Assembly: GCA_900104855.1 (NCBI GenBank)
Contig: FNSS01000001.1
Location: 3,844,001-3,908,000, forward strand
From: Rhizobiales bacterium GAS188
GTDB lineage: Bacteria; Pseudomonadota; Alphaproteobacteria; Rhizobiales; Beijerinckiaceae
DNA: 64,000 nt
Direction: 5' to 3'
Shown here: positions 57,003 to 64,000 of the stretch, piece by piece
Position numbering within the stretch: position 1 is the first letter of the stretch
Layout of the letters: every line of letters starts with the position of its first letter
Notes under the pieces: generated by a model
The model's database searches: none
What the model saw: the letters and a program-made list of their open reading frames with translations, nothing else
Told to the model about the DNA's origin: nothing
Position numbers and translations under genes: made by a program

Positions 57003-57290
57003 ATGACCGACGCCCCAAAACCGCGCATCGTCATCACCTATTGCCGCCAATGCCAATGGCTCTTGCGCGCGGCGTGGATGGCGCAGGAGCTGCTCTCGAC
57101 CTTCGCGGAGGATCTCGGCGAGGTGACCCTCAAGCCGGCGACGGGCGGCGCCTTCGCGATCGATCTCGACGGAGAGACGATCTGGGAACGCAAGCGCGAC
57201 GGCGGTTTCCCCGACGTCAAGACGCTCAAGCAATTGGTGCGCGACCACCTCGATCCGCAGCGCGATCTCGGCCATCTCGACAGGGCGTGA
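57003..57290 (+). CDS. SelT/SelW/SelH (Rdx) family protein
   Basis: A 95-residue thioredoxin-like protein. YCRQCQWLLRAAWMAQEL holds the Cys-x-x-Cys that replaces the Cys-x-x-Sec of selenoproteins; GGAFAIDLDGETIWERK and GFPDVKTLKQLVRD complete the Rdx family. Role: redox, details unknown. The ATG at 57003 is preferred over an upstream start because it fits the family. Its stop codon ends one base before the stop of the convergent Tim44-like gene. Confidence 0.92.
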   Translation: MTDAPKPRIVITYCRQCQWLLRAAWMAQELLSTFAEDLGEVTLKPATGGAFAIDLDGETIWERKRDGGFPDVKTLKQLVRDHLDPQRDLGHLDRA

Positions 57291-58226
57291 TCAGACCTGC
57301 TGGATCGCCGAGAGCTGCCAGTCGCCGCCGCGGGGCCGAAGGAAGGTCCAGATCTCGGTGACCTGGTCTGGCCTCGCCGGATCGCCCGAGACGATACGGC
57401 CGGTCGAGCGCTCGACCATCATGTCGAGGATCTGGTAGCGCATCGCCACGGTGGCGTAGTCGGCCTGCGTTTCCCGCCAGGCTTCCGAAAGGTCGCCGCG
57501 CAAAAGCTTGGCGCCGGACACCTTGTTGACGAGGCCCTTGGCCGCATTGGCCGCAAGCTCCTCCTCGAAATGCGACATCATTTCGGGGGTGCTCATGCGC
57601 CGCAAGCCTGCGACATCCTCACGCCCGAAGGCGGATTGGATATCGGTGAGCAATTGCTCGAACCGGGCATAATCGGCCGCCGTGATCGGCAAAGGCGGCG
57701 CGGCGGAAGGCGGGCGGGTGCTCGCAGCCGGGCCCGCGGGAGCGCCCATCGAGCCGAGCCCCGAGCGCGCAAAGCCCGGCTGGTTGCCGGCGACCGCGGC
57801 CCGGCGACCGAACAAGGCCATGGCAAAGCGCACCAGGATGAAGATCAGGCCGACCTGCAGGATGAGCGAGAATATCGAGCCCATGCCGTTGCCCATGAGC
57901 ATGCCGATCAGCCCGCCGCCGACCAGGCCGAACAAAAGGCCGCGTCCAAGGCCGCCGAAGGGCGAGCTCATCCCCATCGGGGCGCCCGGATTCTGCTGCA
58001 TCGAGCGCTGGAAAGGTGCTGCGGCTCCCGGCGCGGTCGGGGTCGGCGCCGGCGTGCTGAAGCTGCGCGAGCCGCGGCTGCCGAAGCTGGAGCCGCCGCC
58101 GGCGCGGGCATCGGCCGCGGCCGTGCTCAGCATCACCACCGTGCCGGCGACGATCGCCAGGCAGGCGAGAAAGCCCAGGATGGAGCGAACCGTCCCGGCC
58201 CGCCGCGTGAAAATTCGTTTCGTCAT
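57291..58226 (-). CDS. Tim44-like domain membrane protein
   Basis: About 311 residues. An N-terminal hydrophobic helix (residues about 14-35) looks like a signal or anchor; glycine-rich GSSFGSRGSRSFSTP and GLLFGLVGGGLIGMLMG follow, then a second membrane helix, and a C-terminal Tim44-like domain from about residue 175. Bacterial members are inner-membrane proteins linked in some alphaproteobacteria to membrane-protein assembly; the role here is not known. It is convergent with the SelW-like gene. Confidence 0.88.
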   Translation of the reverse strand: MTKRIFTRRAGTVRSILGFLACLAIVAGTVVMLSTAAADARAGGGSSFGSRGSRSFSTPAPTPTAPGAAAPFQRSMQQNPGAPMGMSSPFGGLGRGLLFGLVGGGLIGMLMGNGMGSIFSLILQVGLIFILVRFAMALFGRRAAVAGNQPGFARSGLGSMGAPAGPAASTRPPSAAPPLPITAADYARFEQLLTDIQSAFGREDVAGLRRMSTPEMMSHFEEELAANAAKGLVNKVSGAKLLRGDLSEAWRETQADYATVAMRYQILDMMVERSTGRIVSGDPARPDQVTEIWTFLRPRGGDWQLSAIQQV

Positions 58227-58427
58227 GACACCCACATCGAAAAGCCCTCCGGGGAGGGCAGTCACACATATAGGCGCAATACCACCGCGTTGACAGGGGC
58301 GTGTCGCCAAGGAAGCGCGGCTGATCGCCCGCGTCTTTGCGCAAGAGTGTTGATATCGCATCATTTTCCTCAAATGATGGGATTCCCATGACGAATCGCT
58401 GGCCTGTCCGGCCGAAAGGAGTTCGCG

Positions 58428-59441
58428 ATGATCCCGCTGATCGACATCACGCCGCTGCACGGTGCCGAGGGGCCGGGCCGGCGCGCCGCGGATGCCGAGC
58501 TCATCGCCGCCGCGACGGGTTCCGGCTTCATGACGATCACGGCGAGCGCCGAGCTCCTGCCGGCGACCCACACGCATCGCGCCGCCATGCTGAGGCTGCT
58601 CGGGTTGCCGCAGGCCGAGAAGCGCAAGCTGTGGCGGCAGAAATACGATCCCGGCCAGCCCAATATCTATCGCGGCTATTTCCCGCTGCTGCCGGGCCCG
58701 GCCCAGAATGCCGAAGGCTATGATATGGGCCCCGACATCGTGCATCCGAGGCGCGCCGATGCCGGGGACGATCCGTTGCTCGAGGCGACGCCGCTGCTGC
58801 CCGAGGAGCTGTTGCCCGGCTGGCGGGCGGCGACCGCCGCCTATTACAGCGCCATGGAGACCACCGGTCGCGTGCTGATGGCCTCTATCGCACGCAGCAT
58901 GGGCCTCGACGAGCGCTTCTTCGACGGCGCCTTCGCGGGCGGCAACTCGACCTTGCGCTTTCTGCATTACCCCGAGCGCGACGCGGCCGAGATCGGTGAG
59001 GGCGCGAGCTTCGTCGAGGAGAAGGGCGTGAGGCGGCGGGTGATCGGTGGCGCCCATATCGATTCTGGCTTCGTGACCTTGCTTGCCCAAGACGGCGTCG
59101 AAGGGCTCCAGGCGCTGGACGCCTCGGGGCAATGGCTCGACGTGCCGCCGCGTGAGGGGACAGTCGCGGTCAATTTCGGCGGCCTGCTGGAGCGCTGGAC
59201 GGGCGGTCGCATCAAGGCGACGCGGCACAGGGTGTTGAGCCCGGGAAGGCCTCGGCACTCCATCCCGTTCTTCTACGAGCCTCGCGTCGACGCCGTCATC
59301 CAGCCCTTGCCGCTCGAAGGCATCGAGCCCTTCGAGCCCTTCGCCTATGGCGACCATCTGTGGCAGGCGATGCTGAAGTTCCCGACCTACAAAGGCATGG
59401 AGGATGTGCGCAAGGCGCGCGGTGTCCCCAAGGCGGCATAG
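58428..59441 (+). CDS. 2-oxoglutarate/Fe(II) oxygenase, isopenicillin N synthase family
   Basis: 337 residues. The iron ligands are in GGAHIDSGFVTLL (His and Asp) and the distal TRHRV; the oxoglutarate-binding arginine is in RHSIPFFYEP. The N-terminus IPLIDITPL is the family's. Members hydroxylate or desaturate small molecules; the substrate here is unknown. AAAGGAG lies seven bases before the ATG. It has no obvious operon partner. Confidence 0.88.
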   Translation: MIPLIDITPLHGAEGPGRRAADAELIAAATGSGFMTITASAELLPATHTHRAAMLRLLGLPQAEKRKLWRQKYDPGQPNIYRGYFPLLPGPAQNAEGYDMGPDIVHPRRADAGDDPLLEATPLLPEELLPGWRAATAAYYSAMETTGRVLMASIARSMGLDERFFDGAFAGGNSTLRFLHYPERDAAEIGEGASFVEEKGVRRRVIGGAHIDSGFVTLLAQDGVEGLQALDASGQWLDVPPREGTVAVNFGGLLERWTGGRIKATRHRVLSPGRPRHSIPFFYEPRVDAVIQPLPLEGIEPFEPFAYGDHLWQAMLKFPTYKGMEDVRKARGVPKAA

Positions 59442-59452
59442 CGCCAGCGCGG

Positions 59453-59600
59453 CTCCTTCTCCCCGCCTGCGGGGAGAAGGCGGGGGATGAGGGGCTCGGT
59501 GAGTATGAGCCAGCGCCGCGGCTAATCACCCAGCCCCTCACCCGCTCCCTCGCTTCGCTCGGGATCGACCTCTCCCCGCAAGCGGGGCGAGGTGAGCTGA
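59453..59600. repeat. Composite palindromic element, CTCCCC family
   Basis: CCTTCTCCCCGC and GGGGAGAAGG pair at 59454-59480; TGAGGGGCT and AGCCCCTCA pair at 59488-59540; CCTCTCCCCGC pairs with GCGGGGCGAGG at 59569-59592. It occupies the gap between the convergent oxygenase and FliO-like genes. Confidence 0.7.
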
Positions 59601-59611
59601 CGCCCGCGGGG

Positions 59612-60910
59612 TCAGCTTCCGGGCTGGCTCGGGCGGCCAAGCAGCTTTGCCATTTCGGCCTCGAGCGAATCGAGATCGGGCGGCTCGGCCTGGTTCGCCG
59701 TGCTGGGTGCGGGCGGCGTCGGGCGCGGCGCGGTTTTGTTCGGCTCGGGGCGTAGGGGAGGCGGCGGCACCTTGGCCGGCGCGTCTGCAGGTCGCGGTGC
59801 CGGCGCGGGAGCCGCCACTGGCATTTGGGCCGCCGCGGGCGATGGCTCCGGCGGGCGTGCCGTCTGGGCAGGCGGCGATGCTTTCGGGGCCGGCTCGGGC
59901 GGGCGCGCAGGAGCAATACTTGGTGGCGCGGCGCCTGGCGGAGTGCCGGCTTGAGGCGCGATGCCGGGAGGTGCGGTGCCTGGGGCCGGCATCGGTTTCG
60001 GCGCGGCGGGCGCCGACACAGGCGTGGGTATCGGCTTCGCGGCGCTGGCTGCGGGCGGGGCTGTGGGCGCCGGCGCCGGCCGGGATGGGGCGGGGGCCGG
60101 CCGCGGGGCAACAGGTTCCGGAACCGGTGCCGCCCTGTTCGGCGCCGGGGAGCCGCTCATCGGCCGCCGCAACGCCTCCTCGAGCTTATGAGCCATGGCG
60201 GCAAGATCGGCGTCAGGCAGGCGCGGCCGCCCGGCGGGGGCAGCGGCGGGCGGCGCCGCGGCGGATACGTCCGGCGGCAGCGCGGGACGGCTGTTGCGCT
60301 CCGGCTCGGCATGCGGGGGATCGGATTTGGGCGGGTCGACCCTGGGGGAGGGGACGGGCCCTGCGACCGCGGGCGAAGCGACGGGCGCGCGTTGCGGCAC
60401 GGCGCTGGCCGGCGGCGCGACGGGCGTCGGTGCGAGCTCGGCCGAGGGGAGCGGCGCCGGGCGATGCGGCGGCGCGAGCGGCGCTGCCACCTCTTGCGCC
60501 ACAGGCATTGCCCGCGCCGGCATCACCGCGGCGTGATCACGCTGCGGGACCGGCTGAAGCACCTCCACGGGCGCGGGAGCCGCCCCTGCCAGGGGCACGC
60601 CGGGGGGACGCTGCGCCTGCGCCACGGCGCGGCGGATGGTCGGCTCGATGAGCACGTCGTTCGGGCCGCCGATCATCACCAGATGCTCGACATTGTCACG
60701 GCGCAACAGGATCAGCCGGCGCTGCCGGTCGACGTCGAAGCTGTCGATCACGCCGAGGCGCGAGCGCTTGCCGCGTTGCGAGCCATCGCCCGAGAAATTC
60801 ACGCCGCGCGTCAACATTCGCCGAACGACCCAGAACAGGATGGCGGCGAGAATGATGAACGCGACCAGCAAGAGCCCGACCAATTGCCAGTTGCCGCCAC
60901 TCAAATTCAT
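59612..60910 (-). CDS. FliO-like membrane protein with long Pro/Ala-rich tail
   Basis: About 432 residues. One membrane helix, LVGLLLVAFIILAAILFWVV, is followed by a short FliO/MopB-like domain: SRLGVIDSFDVDRQRRLIL and RRDNVEHLVMIGGPNDVLIE. The remaining 320 residues are almost entirely proline and alanine, with a DLDSLEAEMAKLLG segment at the very end. FliO helps build the flagellar export gate, but no flagellar genes are near. The ATG at 60910 has GAGGAG seven bases upstream; earlier starts lack this. Confidence 0.78.
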   Translation of the reverse strand: MNLSGGNWQLVGLLLVAFIILAAILFWVVRRMLTRGVNFSGDGSQRGKRSRLGVIDSFDVDRQRRLILLRRDNVEHLVMIGGPNDVLIEPTIRRAVAQAQRPPGVPLAGAAPAPVEVLQPVPQRDHAAVMPARAMPVAQEVAAPLAPPHRPAPLPSAELAPTPVAPPASAVPQRAPVASPAVAGPVPSPRVDPPKSDPPHAEPERNSRPALPPDVSAAAPPAAAPAGRPRLPDADLAAMAHKLEEALRRPMSGSPAPNRAAPVPEPVAPRPAPAPSRPAPAPTAPPAASAAKPIPTPVSAPAAPKPMPAPGTAPPGIAPQAGTPPGAAPPSIAPARPPEPAPKASPPAQTARPPEPSPAAAQMPVAAPAPAPRPADAPAKVPPPPLRPEPNKTAPRPTPPAPSTANQAEPPDLDSLEAEMAKLLGRPSQPGS

Positions 60911-61325
60911 GACCCACTCCTCACTCATACCCCCGGCAGGCGAGGCCTGAGGCATTTCGACCTTGGTCCAATTCCCGAATCTCGCACGATCTCAATCGGA
61001 AACGAGACATAAGGGAGCGACAGCAAGGGTCGATAGCATCGCCCCCCATCATCGTATCGCATATGGCGCCGAGCTGCGGACGCCGACGATCATTCGGACA
61101 GCCTATCATGCTTCGAGCGCTTCGTGTCATTAGGGTTAAGACTTGGTAAATGCGTGACTATCGGGGCTCGACGCAAGCCGGGATATGCTTCTCCCCGGCA
61201 GGCGCCATGCCGCAACCGAATCGCTCGGATGCGTCGGCAACCTTGCACGAGGGCGGGACGGATTGCATGTAGACGAGCGAGGGTAGGCGCGCAGCGCGGC
61301 TGTCGCGAGAGGCGGGGTCTGTTCG
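60911..61325. other. Intergenic region between fliO-like and cfa genes
   Basis: 415 bases with no convincing gene. The two genes diverge here, so promoters for both must lie in it. GTTAAGACTTGGTAAA at 61135-61150 is one base away from the CtrA box TTAA-N7-TTAA. No repeat element was found. Confidence 0.4.
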
Positions 61326-62597
61326 ATGATTGCAATGTTCGACCGGCTGTTGATCAATTTTCTCAAGGTCCATGTGAAAGGGGGGACCTTGCATGTGGTG
61401 CTCCCCTCCGGCGCCAGCGTCAGCGTCGGCGATTTGCCCTCTCCCAAGGTCGGCGTGAAGATAGCCGATGCGGCAGCCATCATCTCGCTCCTGCGCGATC
61501 CCGACCTCGCTTTCGGCGAATTGTTCATGGATCAGCGTCTGCAACTGCTCGAGGGCAGTGTCTATGACCTCTTGTCGATCGCCGCGCAATCGGTGCGCAA
61601 CGTCAAGCCGGCCGCCTGGATCCTGGCGCTGCGGCGCCTGCGCGATGCCGCCTGGAGGCTGTTTCCGGGCAATCCCAAGGCCAAGGCGAAGGCCAATGTG
61701 GCCCATCACTACGATCTCGATTTCCGCCTCTACCGCACCTTTCTCGACGAGGATTTCCAATATTCCTGCGCCTATTTCGAGAGCGAGGACCAGTCGCTCG
61801 ATGACGCCCAGCTCGCCAAGAAGCGCCATATCGCGGCGAAGCTCCTGGTCCGCCCCGGCCAGCGTGTCCTCGATATCGGCTGCGGCTGGGGCGGGCTTGC
61901 GCTCTATCTGGCGCGCGTCTGCAAGGCGCGCGTCACCGGCGTGACGCTCTCCGAGGAGCAGCACAAGGTGGCGCGGGCCCGCGTCGCCAAGGAGGGCCTC
62001 GAGGACATGATCGATATCCGCCTCATGGATTATCGCGATGTCGAAGGCACTTTCGATCGGGTGGTCTCGGTCGGCATGTTCGAGCATGTCGGCAAGGGCG
62101 ATTACCGCGCCTTCTTCGACAAGCTGCGCAATGTCCTGCCCGAGGACGGCGTGGCGCTGCTGCACACCATCGGCTGCGGCGACGAGCCGGGCCCGACCAA
62201 CCCCTGGGTGACGAAATACATCTTCCCCGGCGGCTATATCCCGGCCCTCTCGGACATGACGCCGGTCATCGAGAAGAGCGACCTCATCACCACCGATATC
62301 GAGACGCTGCGGCTCCATTACGCCTATACGCTGAAAGCTTGGCGCGATCGTTTCCTCGTCAGGCGCGACGAGATGGCCAAGCTCTATGACGAGCGTTTCT
62401 GTCGCATGTGGGAGTTCTTCCTGGCGGCCTCGGAAGCGGCGTTCCGCTTCGACCGGACGCTCGTCTTCCAGGTGCAGATGGCCAAGCACGAGGACACGGT
62501 GCCGATCACCCGCGACTATATCGCGCGGCGCGAGGCGGAGTTCCGCAAGATCGAGGCCGGCCTGCCGCCGCTCGCGCCGATCGTTCCCCCGTCTTGA
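61326..62597 (+). CDS. cfa: Cyclopropane-fatty-acyl-phospholipid synthase
   Basis: A 423-residue SAM-dependent enzyme that adds a methylene bridge to unsaturated phospholipid acyl chains in the membrane. NVAHHYDLDFRLYRTFLD, FQYSCAYFESEDQSLDDAQ and the SAM motif VLDIGCGWGGLALYLA near residue 182 are characteristic; later FEHVGKGDYRAFF and PGGYIPALSDM complete it. The length is normal. It is convergent with the hepT gene, 114 bases away. Confidence 0.94.
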   Translation: MIAMFDRLLINFLKVHVKGGTLHVVLPSGASVSVGDLPSPKVGVKIADAAAIISLLRDPDLAFGELFMDQRLQLLEGSVYDLLSIAAQSVRNVKPAAWILALRRLRDAAWRLFPGNPKAKAKANVAHHYDLDFRLYRTFLDEDFQYSCAYFESEDQSLDDAQLAKKRHIAAKLLVRPGQRVLDIGCGWGGLALYLARVCKARVTGVTLSEEQHKVARARVAKEGLEDMIDIRLMDYRDVEGTFDRVVSVGMFEHVGKGDYRAFFDKLRNVLPEDGVALLHTIGCGDEPGPTNPWVTKYIFPGGYIPALSDMTPVIEKSDLITTDIETLRLHYAYTLKAWRDRFLVRRDEMAKLYDERFCRMWEFFLAASEAAFRFDRTLVFQVQMAKHEDTVPITRDYIARREAEFRKIEAGLPPLAPIVPPS

Positions 62598-62711
62598 GGC
62601 GAGCCTCCCGACAAGCCTGCAAGCAGGACACGCAATGGACGTGCGTCGACTAGCCACTCGACGCGCTCTCCATCGCAATTCTCGGGCAGGCTCGAGCGGG
62701 AGGCAGGCGCT

Positions 62712-63134
62712 TCAAGAGGGTTCGTCGCTGCGTCCTCCGCCAACCAAATCGCTGCCGCCCTGTTTCTGCGCGGAAGCCCTCTTGCGGTGCTCGATTATGT
62801 GTTTCGGATCCGAAACGAACTTTGGAATGGACTGCGTTACGGTGGCCCAAAGCACTGACGGATCGGCCCTGAAATAATCATGCGATAGGACGTTTCTGGC
62901 CGCACAGGCCCTGTCCACCTCAAATTCTGGGAAGCTCGACTTGATGGAGGGATCCAACCTTGCGGCCCTGTTCGCGGCTTCGCCGATCGCTTCGATGCAG
63001 CGGCTCACTGCGTCTTGGGTCTTCTCATCCGCCAGAAATTGTTCGCGCGAGAGGCTGGATGCGTGGCGTATGGCGCGCTCGCCCCAGTCGACAACGTCTT
63101 GCAGGAATTGATCCGCCGTCCGAAGAGCAGTCAC
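62712..63134 (-). CDS. hepT: HepT-family toxin
   Basis: A 140-residue DUF86 protein. RNVLSHDY near residue 82 is the R-x4-H-x-Y active motif of HepT, an RNase that is switched off by AMPylation by its partner. The body has the expected helical pattern (EAIGEAANRAARLDP). It starts at a GTG that overlaps the stop of the nucleotidyltransferase gene in GTGA, so the two form a pair. The C-terminal 20 residues are charged and unconserved in appearance. Confidence 0.88.
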   Translation of the reverse strand: MTALRTADQFLQDVVDWGERAIRHASSLSREQFLADEKTQDAVSRCIEAIGEAANRAARLDPSIKSSFPEFEVDRACAARNVLSHDYFRADPSVLWATVTQSIPKFVSDPKHIIEHRKRASAQKQGGSDLVGGGRSDEPS

Positions 63135-63421
63135 AGGGGTCTCAGATCGTCTGCTATCGCCCGATCAATGCCTGAGCGCAGCGCGAGTGGCGTTGCGATG
63201 TCGACCGCAACGCCGAGCAGCGCCTCGAGCTCAAGTTTCAGCCCGGCCAAATCGAAGAGAGTCGTCGTTTCCATTGGATCGACCAAGAGATCGAGATCAC
63301 TGCCATCGAGATCATCTCCCCGGGATGCTGAGCCAAAAATCCGAGGATTTTGGACCGGATAGCGAGCAATTACGGCGCGAACAGCTCCCATTCGGGCTCG
63401 AAGCGCGGCTGAGGGGCGCAT
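63131..63421 (-). CDS. mntA: MntA-family nucleotidyltransferase antitoxin
   Basis: A 96-residue minimal nucleotidyltransferase. GSASRGDDLDGSDLDLLVD contains the exact GS-x10-D-x-D catalytic motif. In characterised pairs this protein adds AMP groups to HepT and so neutralises it. It is the first gene of the module, overlapping hepT by four bases. The start ATG lies 200 bases from cckA, which diverges from it. Confidence 0.88.
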   Translation of the reverse strand: MRPSAALRARMGAVRAVIARYPVQNPRIFGSASRGDDLDGSDLDLLVDPMETTTLFDLAGLKLELEALLGVAVDIATPLALRSGIDRAIADDLRPL

Positions 63422-63626
63422 TCCATGATCTCCGATGTCTGCCTCGCCATTAGTCTACCATCTCTCGTCGCAACTTCACCTCCCGGCTTATGCCCGCTAC
63501 TCGAGGGATTGCACTTCCGACCAGGATGTGAGGCGCGACCACAGGCCCGCCGGTCGCGGCCGAGATGCGCTCGCTTGTGCTAGGCTATCAGGCTAGAAGA
63601 TGTCTGATTCGCCGAGGAACCAGACG

Positions 63627-64000
63627 ATGACCGGCGTGACGGCCCGAGCTACCATCAACCGCGCGAACCGCAACCAGAGCCTCGGACTGACGCTCCTCGT
63701 CGTCGGGCTCCTGGTCGGCGCATTGCTGATCGTGCTGCTCGTATCGCGCGGCCAGACCTCGCCCTTCATCGGGGTGACGCTCGCCTTCCTCTCATCGGCA
63801 GGCGTGTTCTTCCTGCTCGCCTGGGCTTTCCGCATTTTGCCATTCGGGCTCGCTCCGGCGAACAACGACCTCACCCAGGCGATCGCCGATTCCTCCCCCG
63901 ACGGCATGCTGATCAGCGCCCCCGGCGGCCAGATCATCTATGCCAACGAAGCCTATCTGAGCTTGAGCCAGGGCCCGAGCCAGGGCGCGATCACCCCGGT
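63627..64000 (+). CDS. cckA: CckA-like sensor kinase, N-terminal part only
   Basis: The frame is open to the end of the window; 124 residues are visible. Two hydrophobic helices (LGLTLLVVGLLVGALLIVLLV, shown here as LGLTLLVVGLL and following, and GVTLAFLSSAGVFFLLAW) are followed by the start of a PAS domain, ADSSPDGMLISAPGG and IIYANEAYLSLS. That order matches CckA, the hybrid kinase that controls CtrA in alphaproteobacteria. The kinase and receiver parts lie outside, so the name is probable only. Confidence 0.65.
   Translation, partial: MTGVTARATINRANRNQSLGLTLLVVGLLVGALLIVLLVSRGQTSPFIGVTLAFLSSAGVFFLLAWAFRILPFGLAPANNDLTQAIADSSPDGMLISAPGGQIIYANEAYLSLSQGPSQGAITP

Overview
The window is one GC-rich bacterial chromosome segment that reads as an alphaproteobacterium, most likely of the order Hyphomicrobiales. 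Support: a separately encoded cytochrome bc1 set (petA-petB-petC), an initiator tRNA of alphaproteobacterial type, the start of a CckA-like cell-cycle kinase, a Tim44-like protein, and palindromic repeats of the kind common in that order. No ribosomal RNA gene is present, so the order is an inference.

Layout. 1-15.6 kb: a surface-polysaccharide locus. It has a modular protein cut by the window edge, a GDP-mannose 3,5-epimerase, a GDP-mannose-making ManC, an ABC-2 exporter pair (Wzm/Wzt type), dTDP-glucose enzymes RfbA and RfbB, and four glycosyltransferases; a UDP-sugar dehydrogenase of WbpA type lies apart at 24.5-25.9 kb. 15.6-23.3 kb: a phosphonate uptake operon (phnSTUV), a family-5 solute-binding protein and a PLP enzyme resembling the hydroxy-aminoethylphosphonate lyase PbfA. 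26.2-33.6 kb: a divergent histidine-utilisation cluster, hutI-H-U-D one way and hutF-C the other, with candidate HutC operators between them; hutG is not here. 33.7-41.3 kb: mixed metabolism, including a signal-less HtrA-like protease, an acyl-CoA dehydrogenase with an IclR regulator, an agmatinase-family hydrolase, and a fusion of an L,D-transpeptidase domain to an aspartoacylase-like peptidase domain. 41.4-44.5 kb: an island-like stretch next to tRNA-fMet with a decayed higBA pair, a Phd-PemK toxin-antitoxin pair and a decayed copy of the tRNA 3' flank. 44.6-64 kb: mostly housekeeping genes (mtnP, petABC, mmsA, uvrB, a SelW-like protein, Tim44-like, FliO-like, cfa), then a HepT-MntA module and the first 374 bases of cckA.

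How it fits together. ManC supplies GDP-mannose, which the epimerase can turn into GDP-L-galactose or GDP-L-gulose; RfbA and RfbB make a dTDP-4-keto-6-deoxy sugar; the glycosyltransferases would assemble a chain exported by the ABC-2 pair. The hut genes take histidine to N-formylglutamate, and the last deformylase must lie elsewhere.

Two families of intergenic palindromes punctuate the window. The main one is an element of about 87 bp bounded by TGGGACCGCG and its complement. It occurs ten or more times at seven places, usually just after a gene's stop codon.
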